A stretch of DNA of 64,000 nt from assembly GCF_900607235.1 (NCBI RefSeq), contig NZ_LR027848.1, positions 1,043,241 to 1,107,240 of the forward strand, written 5' to 3'. A model generated the notes under the pieces. The model had not been told where the DNA came from, did no database searches, and worked only from the letters and a program-made list of their open reading frames with translations. A program made the translations under genes and the position numbers. The DNA comes from Olivibacter jilunii (GTDB lineage Bacteria > Bacteroidota > Bacteroidia > Sphingobacteriales > Sphingobacteriaceae). This document shows, one piece after another, positions 8,768 to 19,000 of the stretch. Position 1 is the stretch's first letter, and the number at the start of each line of letters is the position of its first letter.

Positions 8768-9640
8768 TTATCTTGAAAGGTGGATGCGCTTATATTCCAG
8801 TGGAGTAACGCCTTTTTGTTTTTTGAAATGCCGATAGAAATTAGATACATTGTTAAATCCACATTCGAAGCAAATGACTTCCGTTGGTAAAATATTCTCG
8901 ATCAATAAACGGCAAGCGTGGCTAATCCGAATCTCAATTAGAAAATCGTAATAGCTTTTTCTGGTCATCATTTTGAAGTAGCGACAAAAAGAAGTTACGC
9001 TAAGGTTGCTGATCGCCGCGATTTCTTTCAATGTTATCTCCGATTTATAATTACTAAAGGTGTAGGTATAGACTTTATTCAACCGAATGGTGTCGGCTTC
9101 ATTGGGCGAAGTGAAGGCATGGTATTTATTCGTTATAAGCCTATACTCATCGCTTTCCGCTAATGTTTTTAAAATAGATAACAATAGAATAATACGTTCC
9201 AAATTTTCAGCAGTAGCACAATCATGCATTAGCTGTGCAACTTTTTTCTGCGTTTCTCCGTAAAATATCATTCCGCTCTTGGCTTTTTCGTACAATTTTG
9301 GAATAAGGTAGGCTTCCGGTATATTAATCCAATCCTTGCCCAGACAATCCGGCAAAAACTGCATAACGATGGCTTCAATATTAAAATTCGGATCTTGTTG
9401 AAAATACTCTTCTCGACAGCGCCAGGCATGAGGTAGGTTTTCGCCTAATAAAATAATTTCACCCGAAGAAAAATTGTCTATGTGATCACCAATAAACCGT
9501 ACACCCTCCCCTTTAATATTGTAGTGCAACTCCAATTCGGGATGGTAATGCCAAACATTACCAAAGTTCGGCATGATATCATGATTGATGCTAAAGGAAC
9601 TCTCTGATTTTACAGGAACTTTTTTTAAACGAGGTTTCAT
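8768..9640 (-). CDS. AraC family regulator, divergent from the sugar-acid operon
   Basis: Started at ATG 9640 (MKPRLKKVPVKSESSF, a usual N-terminus in this Bacteroidota subfamily) it has 290 residues. An in-frame GTG at 9691 would add 17. The N-terminal cupin contains WHYHPELELHYNIKGEG and a GEIILLGENLPHAW segment. The C-terminal half has two helix-turn-helix motifs (ITLKEIAAISNLSVTSFCRYFKMMT, then VICFECGFNNVSNFYRHFKK). It is transcribed away from the operon beginning at 9989 and shares a 348-bp region with it. That arrangement fits a local regulator responding to the sugar acid or its breakdown product. The effector is unknown. Confidence 0.85.
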   Translation of the reverse strand: MKPRLKKVPVKSESSFSINHDIMPNFGNVWHYHPELELHYNIKGEGVRFIGDHIDNFSSGEIILLGENLPHAWRCREEYFQQDPNFNIEAIVMQFLPDCLGKDWINIPEAYLIPKLYEKAKSGMIFYGETQKKVAQLMHDCATAENLERIILLLSILKTLAESDEYRLITNKYHAFTSPNEADTIRLNKVYTYTFSNYKSEITLKEIAAISNLSVTSFCRYFKMMTRKSYYDFLIEIRISHACRLLIENILPTEVICFECGFNNVSNFYRHFKKQKGVTPLEYKRIHLSR

Positions 9641-9743
9641 TGCGTACTTTTTTAACGAGTATCTTATAATATCCGACCAATCTATCACCACTTTATGTCA
9701 TATGATAACTCGATCCTTAAAGGTATGTAAACAAGTTTGGTTA

Positions 9744-9761
9744 GCTTGTTATGCTTGTTAT
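9744..9761. promoter_or_regulatory. Tandem repeat GCTTGTTAT, possible regulator site
   Basis: GCTTGTTAT is repeated head-to-tail (9744-9752, 9753-9761). An AACAAG at 9730-9735 forms an inverted partner to the first CTTGTT. It lies in the divergent region between the AraC gene and the Fe-ADH operon. Direct repeats of this size are usual AraC targets; the assignment is inferred. Confidence 0.35.
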
Positions 9762-9858
9762 AGCATGATTTCCTCAAATGTAAGATGTTTATAGTTTCTA
9801 TGCAAATATTGTATAGGATGAGGGGAAAATTGTACAACAAAGTGGTTTTACCGAGCCC

Positions 9859-9866
9859 TATATTTG
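9859..9866 (+). promoter_or_regulatory. Candidate -7 element for the sugar-acid operon
   Basis: TATATTTG fits TAnnTTTG. It would start transcription near 9872 and leave a leader of about 115 nt before the first gene. A TTG at 9830 lies 26 bp upstream, somewhat too far for a good -33 element, which fits a promoter that depends on an activator. Confidence 0.45.
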
Positions 9867-9988
9867 AATTTCATTTATAGCCGGTGTAAGTCTCTAATAA
9901 TAAGGAAAGATAGCGGCCATTATAAACTTTTGGGACTTCTGGGGAAGACCCATTGAAATTCATATAGAAGCTGACAATTGCGTTTTTG

Positions 9989-11146
9989 ATGATGACAGTT
10001 CTACGAGATATAAGTGTTAATTTTCCAAACAAGATACTTTTTGGAAGCGGATGTTTGAATCAAATAGCATCTGATATTGCGCCTTTAGGCCTAAAGAAGG
10101 TACTGATCGTCAGTATAGCACCTTTATTGCCCACTATACAAAGCTTGATCAAGCAATTAGATAACATCGGGATACAAGTTTTTCTTCATACAGGAATAGA
10201 ACAAGAACCTTCTTTCGATGATTTTAATCAGCTGATAAATAGCTATGTAGCGGAAGATATCGATGGCGTAATAGGTATTGGCGGTGGCAGCGTACTGGAT
10301 ATAGCAAAACTTGCAGCCGTGCAGTTAAAAAGTGATCAAAAGCTGGGAGCGATTGTCGGTAAAAATTTAATTCGAGAGAGACGGATTAAGCTAATCTGTG
10401 TACCAACCACTGCGGGTACGGGAAGTGAAGCTTCGCCTAATGCGATTTTTATCGATCCGGTCGACCATCAAAAAAAAGGAATAATCAGCCCTTTTTTGGT
10501 ACCCGATCTAGTTTGTGTGGATCCTTTATTGACGCATAGCGTACCTGCCGGGGTAACCGCCGCTACCGGGCTTGATGCGCTTACACACTGCTTGGAAGCA
10601 TATACGAATAAATTTGCTCATCCTTTTATCGATATATACGCTTTAGAAGGAATAAAGTTAATAGCAGCCAATTTAGTAAAGGCTGTTGAGGACGGTAGCC
10701 ATGAGTTTGCTCGCGCGCAAGTAGCGATGGGAAGCTTATTCGGTGGGATTTGCCTTGGACCGGTCAATACGGCGGCCGTGCACGCCCTGGCTTATCCTTT
10801 AGGGACGCGTTTCCAAATAGCGCATGGCTTATCCAATGCGTTACTTCTACCCCATGTGATGACTTTTAACATTCCCGCAGCACCCGATCGTTACGCAGCG
10901 GTTGCGCTCGCATTGGGATGTGAAAAGTTAGCCGATGACCGAGGGACTGCTATGGCGGGTGTTGAAAAAATAAAGCAAATTATTCGAGCATGTAATCTTC
11001 CGGCTAGATTAAGAGATTTAAATATTCCGGAAACTTCGATACCTCAGTTGGCCGAAGATGCCATGAAAATAACAAGATTATTAGTAAACAATCCAAGGGA
11101 AATTACCATAGATGATGCAATATCTATTTATCGCGAGGCTTATTAA
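9989..11146 (+). CDS. Iron-containing (group III) alcohol dehydrogenase
   Basis: A 385-residue dehydroquinate-synthase-like alcohol dehydrogenase started at ATG 9989; a TTG three bases earlier is ignored. The cofactor loop GIGGGSVLDIAK is near 96-107 and PTTAGTGSE near 139-147. The metal site is seen as GLDALTHCLEAY (Asp and His) plus the two His of AVHALAYPLG and IAHGLSNALLLPH. The family reduces or oxidises small aldehydes, alcohols and hydroxy acids with NAD(P)H. As first gene of an operon with a lyase, a PdxA homologue and a four-carbon acid kinase, it may handle the aldehyde released by the lyase or a tetronate. The substrate is not readable from the sequence. Confidence 0.87.
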   Translation: MMTVLRDISVNFPNKILFGSGCLNQIASDIAPLGLKKVLIVSIAPLLPTIQSLIKQLDNIGIQVFLHTGIEQEPSFDDFNQLINSYVAEDIDGVIGIGGGSVLDIAKLAAVQLKSDQKLGAIVGKNLIRERRIKLICVPTTAGTGSEASPNAIFIDPVDHQKKGIISPFLVPDLVCVDPLLTHSVPAGVTAATGLDALTHCLEAYTNKFAHPFIDIYALEGIKLIAANLVKAVEDGSHEFARAQVAMGSLFGGICLGPVNTAAVHALAYPLGTRFQIAHGLSNALLLPHVMTFNIPAAPDRYAAVALALGCEKLADDRGTAMAGVEKIKQIIRACNLPARLRDLNIPETSIPQLAEDAMKITRLLVNNPREITIDDAISIYREAY

Positions 11147-11203
11147 ACGACTGACGCCTGAATGCCAAAATAGATAGATGTAAACAAAACAAAAGACTGA
11201 CAG

Positions 11204-12142
11204 ATGAAGACAAAAAAGAAATACCATGGTACCATTGTTCCCTTAGTAACACCCATAAATACAAAATATCAACTTGATAAAGAAGCGGTCGCCCGAATTT
11301 TGGAGAATTTAAAACAGTTCAATGCGTCTCCCTTTATTTTGGGTACAACCGGCGAGTCCGCATTGCTGACTAACCAATTGAAACTAGAGTATCTTGAAAC
11401 AGTTGCCGGTATTCGATCAACTGAACATAAGCTATATGTTGGAATATCATCCAATTCAATGAAGGAAACCATTGATTTTTCGAAACGTTGTTTCGAGTTT
11501 GGCGCGGATGCGGTGGTTGCTACGCTTCCATTTTATTACAAGCTATCAGAACGTCAAATAAAGAAGTATTTTCTGCAATTAGCCGATCATGTGGACGGTC
11601 CAATGGTTATTTATAATATACCCGCTACCACCCATATGTCTATACCGCTAAATCTATTAGACGAGTTAAGTCTGCACGACAATATCGTAGCTACCAAAGA
11701 TTCCGAACGATCAGAAGAACGTCTTCAGGAATCATTGTCTCGTTGGGCCGATAGGCCTGATTTTAGTCATCTGCTCGGTTGGGCTGCGAAGTCCGCGTAT
11801 GCACTTCTACATGGTAGCGACGGTTTGGTACCTAGTACGGGGAATTTAGCGCCTTCCATTTACGACGAAATGTACAAGGCCATTGCTGAAGGCTCCGAAG
11901 AGAAAGCATACTATTATCAACGACAATCGGACCTATTGGGCGATCTTTATCAAAAAGGAAGAACCTTAGGCGAATCTCTATGGGCGCTAAAAATCCTGAT
12001 GCAATCAGTTGGTTTATGTGAACCCCATGTGATGCCGCCGCTTCAAGGGTCATCCACAGAAGAAATCAATCTTTTAAAGGAGTCGTTTCAGCAACTTATT
12101 AAGGAAGAAGGAATAAAACTGAATATTTATAATCATGTCTGA
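11204..12142 (+). CDS. DHDPS/NAL-family lyase or aldolase in sugar-acid operon
   Basis: A 312-residue DapA-family barrel with the usual catalytic set: GTTGES at 47-52, Y137 in MVIYNIP and Schiff-base K165 in ATKDSE. The family covers dihydrodipicolinate synthase, N-acetylneuraminate lyase, 2-keto-3-deoxy-sugar-acid aldolases and dehydratases. Here it shares an operon with PdxA and DUF1537-kinase genes and overlaps pdxA by 8 bp. A sugar-acid aldolase or dehydratase is therefore more likely than lysine synthesis. It is clearly different in the substrate loop from the 2688-3617 paralogue (GTTGES against GSLGEAS). The exact reaction is unresolved. Confidence 0.85.
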   Translation: MKTKKKYHGTIVPLVTPINTKYQLDKEAVARILENLKQFNASPFILGTTGESALLTNQLKLEYLETVAGIRSTEHKLYVGISSNSMKETIDFSKRCFEFGADAVVATLPFYYKLSERQIKKYFLQLADHVDGPMVIYNIPATTHMSIPLNLLDELSLHDNIVATKDSERSEERLQESLSRWADRPDFSHLLGWAAKSAYALLHGSDGLVPSTGNLAPSIYDEMYKAIAEGSEEKAYYYQRQSDLLGDLYQKGRTLGESLWALKILMQSVGLCEPHVMPPLQGSSTEEINLLKESFQQLIKEEGIKLNIYNHV

Positions 12143-13175
12143 GAAGCCAATTATTGGAATTACTATGGGCGATCCGGCTAGTATCGGGCCTGAAATTGCC
12201 GTTAAGGCGCTACTATCAAAAAAAGTCTATGATGCATGCCGACCGCTACTGATAGGAAATGCCAACGTATTTCAACATATCATAAATGCATTGGATATTC
12301 AGGTTTCAATCCATTCAATACAACATATAGAAGACGCAAAGTTTATTTATGGCCAACTGGATGTATATGATTTGGGACCTGTTGATTTAAATGCGATTCA
12401 TTTTGGACAAGTGTCGGCTGCGGCGGGAGATGCTGCCTTTCGATCGGTAAAAAAGGTGATTGAATTGGCGATGGACGGTCAGATTGATGCCACGGTGACA
12501 GGCCCCATTAATAAAAAATCGATTAGTGAAGCTGGGCATCAATATCCCGGACATACCGAAATCTATGCACATTATACCAATACCAAAAAATATGCGATGC
12601 TATTGGTAGAAGAGCAAATGCGCGTTATTCACGTATCAACACACGTTTCCCTCCGTCAAGCCTGTGATCTGGTAAAGAAGGATCGTATTTTAGAGGTGAT
12701 TGAATTGCTTCAAAACGGGCTGATCAGTTTAGGCTTAAGAAATTTAAAGATCGGTGTGGCCGGCCTTAATCCACATGCAGGCGATTCAGGACTGTTCGGA
12801 ACGGAAGACGACGAAGAGATTGCCCCTGCTGTAGCGGAGGCAGGGCAGCTTGGATATGATGTGGAGGGGCCTGTACCTGCAGATACCCTGTTTTCCAAGG
12901 CCGCTACCGGCTATTACGGAGGAATTGTAGCCATGTATCATGATCAAGGCCATATTCCCTTTAAATTAACCGGATTCAAATGGAATCCTGAAAAGAAGCA
13001 GATGGATAGCGTGAAGGGAGTTAATATCACCATGGGATTGCCCATTATTCGCACGTCCGTGGATCACGGTACGGCCTTTGAAATCGCAGGCAAGGGTATT
13101 GCCAGTGAGGACGCGATGCTCTTGGCGATCGAAGCAGCAACACAATTAGCATTAAACAAAGTGTCTAGCACATGA
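12135..13175 (+). CDS. pdxA: PdxA-family dehydrogenase, probable tetronate 4-phosphate dehydrogenase (PdxA2)
   Basis: A 346-residue homologue of 4-hydroxythreonine-4-phosphate dehydrogenase. The N-terminal MGDPASIGPE is the family hallmark, and the metal-binding histidines are H140 (PGHTEIYA), H170 (STHVSLRQ) and the first His of HDQGH near 268. PdxA2 proteins paired with DUF1537 kinases oxidatively decarboxylate D-threonate or D-erythronate 4-phosphate to dihydroxyacetone phosphate. The start lies inside the end of the lyase gene and the stop overlaps the kinase start as ATGA, so translation is coupled. A vitamin B6 biosynthetic role is less likely given these neighbours. Confidence 0.87.
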   Translation: MSEKPIIGITMGDPASIGPEIAVKALLSKKVYDACRPLLIGNANVFQHIINALDIQVSIHSIQHIEDAKFIYGQLDVYDLGPVDLNAIHFGQVSAAAGDAAFRSVKKVIELAMDGQIDATVTGPINKKSISEAGHQYPGHTEIYAHYTNTKKYAMLLVEEQMRVIHVSTHVSLRQACDLVKKDRILEVIELLQNGLISLGLRNLKIGVAGLNPHAGDSGLFGTEDDEEIAPAVAEAGQLGYDVEGPVPADTLFSKAATGYYGGIVAMYHDQGHIPFKLTGFKWNPEKKQMDSVKGVNITMGLPIIRTSVDHGTAFEIAGKGIASEDAMLLAIEAATQLALNKVSST

Positions 13176-14326
13176 TTATTGTAATCGCAGATGATTTAAC
13201 CGGAGCCACTGAATTAGGAGGGGTCGCCCTACGTTATAACCTTCAGGTAGAAATTACGAATCAAATAGACGTTTCTATAACTTCGGGAACCGATCTGTTG
13301 GTAATCAATACAGACACGCGGTCAATGGCTATAGAGCAGGCGATGGAGCGGTTGGACAACGTACTGAGATGGATAAAGACGCTTTCCTTTACACATATAT
13401 TTAAAAAGGTAGATTCTGTATTAAGAGGACATATAGTTGCTGAGCTTACAGCGCAAATGCTTGCTATTGGTGCCAAACGGGCATTATTGCTCCCTGCTAA
13501 TCCACGGTTAGGCCGGACAATCCGAAAGGGAAAATACTATGTGCAAGATAAACCAATTCATGAGACGGCTTTTTCGTGCGATCCCGAATTTCCTGTTAAA
13601 AATGCCAATGTCTTGGAAATGCTTGGAGCGCAAGGAGACGTGCAGATAAAATCATGGAGTGACACGTTACCTGCACATGGCCTTGTTGTAGGCGAAATAG
13701 CGACAGAACAGGACATTAGTAAATGGGTACAAATTGCACCGGAGGATACCCTGCTTGCAGGCGGGTCTTCCGCATTTATTGCTTTTCTTGAGCATAAAGC
13801 AAAGGCATTAAGGTGCGAACCATTGGAGGGAAATAAGTCATTTACAGGATTCAGGAGACCTTCATTATACATCTGTGGAAGCAATTATGAGAAAAGTATA
13901 CAAAGAATTAAGGCTTGGCGTATGGTGAATGAACCTGTTTGCTACCTTCCGATCAGTAAACCGGGGGAAAATATGGATGAAGAAGAGCTCTACCGTTGGA
14001 TGGAACGGGTGAAGGCTGCGCTAATGCATCATCAAAAAGCAATAATCGCCTTTGATAATGAGCTAGTATCCAGTATGCCATTAACTCCAAGCTTCTTAAG
14101 GATAAGCATGGCAAAAATGGTCGATCGCCTCTTGAATGAAGTCACCATCCAAGAACTGATAATAGAAGGGGGAGCCACGGCCGGAACGATATTAGCACAT
14201 CGGCAGATCGGACAATTAAAACCAGTGGAAGAATTAGCTCCAGGGGTAATTCGCTGTAGCATATATAAAGAGCCAAAAATATGGATAACTTTAAAACCGG
14301 GTAGTTACAACTGGTATACGCTATAG
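13172..14326 (+). CDS. Four-carbon acid sugar kinase (DUF1537 family)
   Basis: A 384-residue protein that opens with IADDLTGATELGG (DDLTGA at 7-12) and has the second signature KKVDSVLRG at 78-86. The C-terminal domain carries EGGATAGTIL and ends with LKPGSYNWYT. In the characterised family this last region reads KPGGFG, so the final motif is divergent. DUF1537 kinases phosphorylate D-threonate, D-erythronate, L-threonate or 3-oxo-tetronates on the 4-hydroxyl using ATP. It overlaps the pdxA homologue by 4 bp, the standard pairing for tetronate use. Which stereoisomer it takes cannot be told. Confidence 0.88.
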   Translation: MIIVIADDLTGATELGGVALRYNLQVEITNQIDVSITSGTDLLVINTDTRSMAIEQAMERLDNVLRWIKTLSFTHIFKKVDSVLRGHIVAELTAQMLAIGAKRALLLPANPRLGRTIRKGKYYVQDKPIHETAFSCDPEFPVKNANVLEMLGAQGDVQIKSWSDTLPAHGLVVGEIATEQDISKWVQIAPEDTLLAGGSSAFIAFLEHKAKALRCEPLEGNKSFTGFRRPSLYICGSNYEKSIQRIKAWRMVNEPVCYLPISKPGENMDEEELYRWMERVKAALMHHQKAIIAFDNELVSSMPLTPSFLRISMAKMVDRLLNEVTIQELIIEGGATAGTILAHRQIGQLKPVEELAPGVIRCSIYKEPKIWITLKPGSYNWYTL

Positions 14327-14357
14327 CACAAATACTAACACTAAAACAACCAACATT

Positions 14358-16010
14358 ATGACAAAAACTGCATTAGGGGCGGTGGATTATGGTATCATAG
14401 TTATCGTTATTATGATTACCCTGTATATGGGGATGCGCTATGCAAAAAATCAAACGTCTACGCACTCATTTTTTTCGGCAAGGGGTAGGGTTCCGTCGTG
14501 GGCTATCGGTATTTCGCTCTTGGCCACGCTGATAAGCAGTGTCACTTTTCTCGGCTACCCAAGCGAAGGATTCACATCCAACTGGATTTTATTGGTCCAA
14601 GGGTTAATGGTGCCAATTGTATTGCTGCTTAGTATATGGTTTATCGTACCTATGTACAGAAAGGTAATCGGATTAAGCACCTATGAATATTTTGAAAAGC
14701 GCTTCGGATCATTCGCCCGTTATTACAGTTCCATTGCCTTTGTTCTGCGCCAATTCTCCGGAATGGGGACCGTGTTATACCTATTGGCAGTTGCTTTAAG
14801 TAGTATGACAGGAGCCAATACTTTTTGGGTAATCGCCGGTACCGGGGCTATTATCATTACTATTAATTTGCTTGGTGGTTTGGAGGCCGTTATCTGGTTA
14901 GATGTTTTTCAGGGATTTATGCTGTTTTTAAGCGGAATCATCTGTCTGCTATTGATATTCTTTGCCGTTGATGGCGGTGCTAAACAAGTATGGCATATTG
15001 CCCAAATGAATCATCGAACCGGCTTCGGACCTTATGACTTCGATTTTAAAAATCTGACCTTCATCGTCGTTGCCATTAATGGCTTATTTTATGGAATACA
15101 AAAATACGGCACTGACCAAACGGTTGTTCAGCGATACTTAACTGCTAAGACAGACAAGGGAGCTATTGGAGCTTCGCTATTAGGTATCTTACTTACCGTA
15201 CCCGTTTGGGCGCTGTTCATGTTCATTGGAACTGCCTTATTTGCATACTATACTCAGCAACCGCTACCAGCAAATGTAAATGCCAATAGTGTGTTCCCCT
15301 ATTTTATTATGACCGAACTGCCAACAGGTGTTGTGGGGTTTGTGTTAGCGGCCATGATCTCTGCTGCAATTTGTAGTTTAAGTGCCGATCTTAACTCCTT
15401 GGCAGCAGTAGGGGTAGAAGATTACTATAAAAAGATAAAACCGGGAAAAGCAGATCGTATCTATTTAGCTAGTAGTAGATGGATTGTAGTATTATCGGGC
15501 ATCATTACCATCATAATTGGCTTCGTATATGCTTATTTGGGAAGTGAAGGGATTTTAGGGGTTATTTTTACATTATATGCTATATTTTCAGGTGGCATTG
15601 TCGGAATCTTTCTGTTAGGGCTGTTTTCAAGTAGGGCCAATGAAAAAGGCGTTAATATTGCTATTGTAACATGTATATTTTTCACAGCTTATGCACTTTT
15701 AACGTCAACGGAAGTCGGTATAGGAGATAATAAGTACAAACTGCTGGATTTAGGCACCTTTAATTTTACCCATCACAAGCTTATGCTTGGTGTATATAGC
15801 CATATTCTGGTGGTCGTAGTAGGCTATATTAGCAGCCTATTCTTTCCAAAACCGTCAATCAATGAAAATTTGCTTTACAGTGGCTGGTTGAAGCTAAGAA
15901 GGGAGAGAAAGCAACAACAACAAGCTCATACCGTAATAAGCGAAAAGTTTAAAGAAGGGGGTGAAACCTCTGCAAGAGAAAACGGGAAGCGAAAGCTCTT
16001 TGTTGGCTAA
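14358..16010 (+). CDS. Sodium:solute symporter (SSS family)
   Basis: A 550-residue inner-membrane protein with about 13 hydrophobic segments. The first is AVDYGIIVIVIMITLYMGMRY, and the family pattern STHSFFSARGRVPSWAIGISLLAT follows it near 35-58. It ends in a charged cytoplasmic tail from about residue 510. SSS proteins import sugars, sialic acid, carboxylates or amino acids with sodium. It is 31 bp after the kinase gene and closes the operon, so it most likely imports the sugar acid the operon degrades. The family is certain; the substrate is inferred. Confidence 0.88.
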   Translation: MTKTALGAVDYGIIVIVIMITLYMGMRYAKNQTSTHSFFSARGRVPSWAIGISLLATLISSVTFLGYPSEGFTSNWILLVQGLMVPIVLLLSIWFIVPMYRKVIGLSTYEYFEKRFGSFARYYSSIAFVLRQFSGMGTVLYLLAVALSSMTGANTFWVIAGTGAIIITINLLGGLEAVIWLDVFQGFMLFLSGIICLLLIFFAVDGGAKQVWHIAQMNHRTGFGPYDFDFKNLTFIVVAINGLFYGIQKYGTDQTVVQRYLTAKTDKGAIGASLLGILLTVPVWALFMFIGTALFAYYTQQPLPANVNANSVFPYFIMTELPTGVVGFVLAAMISAAICSLSADLNSLAAVGVEDYYKKIKPGKADRIYLASSRWIVVLSGIITIIIGFVYAYLGSEGILGVIFTLYAIFSGGIVGIFLLGLFSSRANEKGVNIAIVTCIFFTAYALLTSTEVGIGDNKYKLLDLGTFNFTHHKLMLGVYSHILVVVVGYISSLFFPKPSINENLLYSGWLKLRRERKQQQQAHTVISEKFKEGGETSARENGKRKLFVG

Positions 16011-16089
16011 CCTGATCACCGGATAAAGCTATTTGATTTTAGCGAGTTAATTCCTATGTTTGGGTAAAACTAATATCAAGCCTAAAGAT

Positions 16090-19000
16090 ATGTTTTATTT
16101 TTACCCTTCAAGCGGAAAGAAACCGGTCATTTTAATTTTATTGATAATTGTTTCTTTGACAGTTAATGCGCAGTTTAAGCGTATCGGTTTAAAGGAGGGT
16201 TTATCCAATAATTCCGTTACCACGATTTTCCAAGATCGATATGGATTTATGTGGGTGGGTACTTTTGATGGTTTAAACCAATATGATGGCTATCAGTTTA
16301 GGACTTTCAAAAACAGCCTTGATGATTCTTTATCCTTACCAAACAATAGAGTATCAGCCATCGAAGAAGATGGCGCCGCTAATCTTTGGGTAGGAACCAA
16401 AATGGGCGTTTATCGTCTCGATAAATCTAAATGGAGTTTCTTCCCTCTTTTTTATAGGGAGGAAAACAAACCAATCAACCCCGATAGAAAGGTTACCACT
16501 CCTATAAATGCCTTACTAAAAATGGAAAACGGCAACCTGCTGATTTGTACGGCTGGACAGGGTTTGCTGCTTCATGACCCAAATACAAATAGAGCAAAGC
16601 AAATTCCGTTAAAATGTGATAAACAGTTAACCTATCAATTTCACGCACAGGCTGCTGTAATGAGTAGTAAACAAACGGTTTGGGTCTTCGTGCAGAATGT
16701 AGGGCTCATGTATTATGATGCTACGAAGGGATTCCTGGAATTGGTCGACCACAAGGTTTGGCAGGCTAACTGCTTGGTGTCAGATAAGCAGGGAAGTATA
16801 TGGATAGGTAATAATAAGGGCCTTCATCGACTTCGAAAATCGCAGAATAATAGATTCATCTATCAGCATTATGCAGCCATAGGTAGTCAACCTGTCATGA
16901 GCCTAAGTCTCGATAAACAAGGGCAAATATGGGTTGGATCAGATGGAGGAGGTGTTTTTCAGATTAATCCTCAAACGGAAGAACACCAAGGCTTTTTTGC
17001 AGGCGACGCGGCCGATAATCTATCAAGCGCTGCCGTATACGCAATATATATAGATAATGCCGATCGGAAATGGATCGGCACCTTAAGAGGCGGTTTAAAT
17101 ATACTGGATAAAACGGCTAATCGGTTTAAATTGGTGCAACGTAATGGTAATCATCCGAATGCCTTAAGCAGTAACTTTATTATTTCTTTTTGTGAACAAG
17201 ATCGTGATCATGTTTGGATAGGTACCGACGGTTCGGGAATAAGCTTGTGGAACCGATCTACCAATACATTTAAAAACTTTAAGCACGATCCCCACAATAG
17301 CAATAGCATCAGTAATAATTATGTGGTGAATATTATAAAAGACGATGAAGAAAATCTGTGGATTGCAACTTATGGCGGCGGAATTAACAAGTTTAACCTT
17401 CGAACCCGTCAATTTAAGCGATATCGTTGCGTTAATACCGTGTACCGATATGAAGAAGCGAACGTATGGGCACTTTATAAAGATAGCAAAGGAGGTATAT
17501 GGGCAGGAACCTTGTCGGACGGAGGGCTTTATCGGCTTAATAAGAAAGGAGACTACTTTGAGCTTGCGGACCATTCGATTACCAACCTGCTTACTATTAC
17601 GGAAGATGAAGACGGACAGTTATGGGGAGGAACGTTCAACAGTTTGATAAAAATAGATCTCCAAGCCAAACAGCATGTCCGGTTTCCTTTGGGTAGTGCG
17701 ATACGTGCCATTAAGCCGAGTGGAAAGGGAAAATTCTGGTTAGCCACCGAAGGTAAGGGCTTAATGCTTTTTGATAAGGTGAAAAGATCATTTAAAACCT
17801 ATTCAGAATCCGATGGGTTGCCCGAAAATGCCGTATTGAATATCTTAGAAGACAACAGCAACCATTTGTGGTTGAGTACCTTCAACGGTTTATCAGAATT
17901 TTCTCCTCGCGACAATACCTTTCGTAATTTCTTTGCTGCCGACGGGTTACAGAGCAATCAGTTTAACTATAATGCAGCGTTGAAACTATCTACCGGCGAA
18001 TTGTTGTTCGGCGGTATAAATGGATTCAATATCTTTCTTCCAGAGACGATAACATCGTTAGAAAGTAAAGCACCGTTGCGCATTACGGGCATCCGAATAA
18101 ATAATAAGCCGATAGAAAATTCGGATTTAAATACCGGCGAGAGCGGACTTAGTGAGATTAATACACTTAAACTTCCTTATGATCGTGCGGTACTTTCGGT
18201 AGATTTTGCAGCTTTAAATTATAGTTTTCAAGATAAAATCAATTATGCATTCTACTTAGCGGGCTGGGAAGACAATTGGAATTATGTCGGCCATACTCGG
18301 AGTGCAAATTATGGGAAATTGCCTCCGGGAAAATACGTTTTACATATTAAAGCCTCCGATGCCGATGGGCAGTGGATGCCAAATGAACGCTTACTTTACA
18401 TACAGGTATCACCGCCCTGGTGGGCTACTTGGTGGGCTTATGGTTTGTATGGTATTCTCTTTCTATTTACTGTGACAGGTTATAATCGCTATAGAAAAAG
18501 CAGTTTGCAACTGAAATATGAAGTGGAAACGGCAAAAATGGAGAAAGAAAAGGAACACGAATTGAATGAAAAGAAAATCGCGTTTTTCACACACGTTTCG
18601 CATGAACTCCGTACACCCTTAACGCTCATTATTAATCCAATTAGAGCCTTGCTGACGAAAGAAAAGGCACAGAATCTAGAGATTTTGCAAAGCGTATACC
18701 GGAATAGTAAACGGCTTTTAAGTATGGTAGATCAATTGCTTTTATTTAAAAAGGCAGAAAGTGATTTGGATAACCTAAAGATCGTTCAGCTTAATACCGA
18801 CGAGCTGTGTCAGGAAATTTATCAATGTTATGAGCAGCAGGCTAAGTTAGCATCGATTGACTTTTTTTTGGAATTGCCCGAAACAACCGAGCCTATCTAT
18901 GCTGACCGGGAAAAAATAGAAGTTATTTTGTTTAATCTGCTCACCAATGCCTTTAAGTTTACTGCAACAAGAGGCACGGTGACATTGAAACTACGTTTTC

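Noticed and set aside
16060-16089. TTG start for the HTCS
   Set aside because: It would put ten polar residues before the signal peptide. ATG 16090 gives a normal one.
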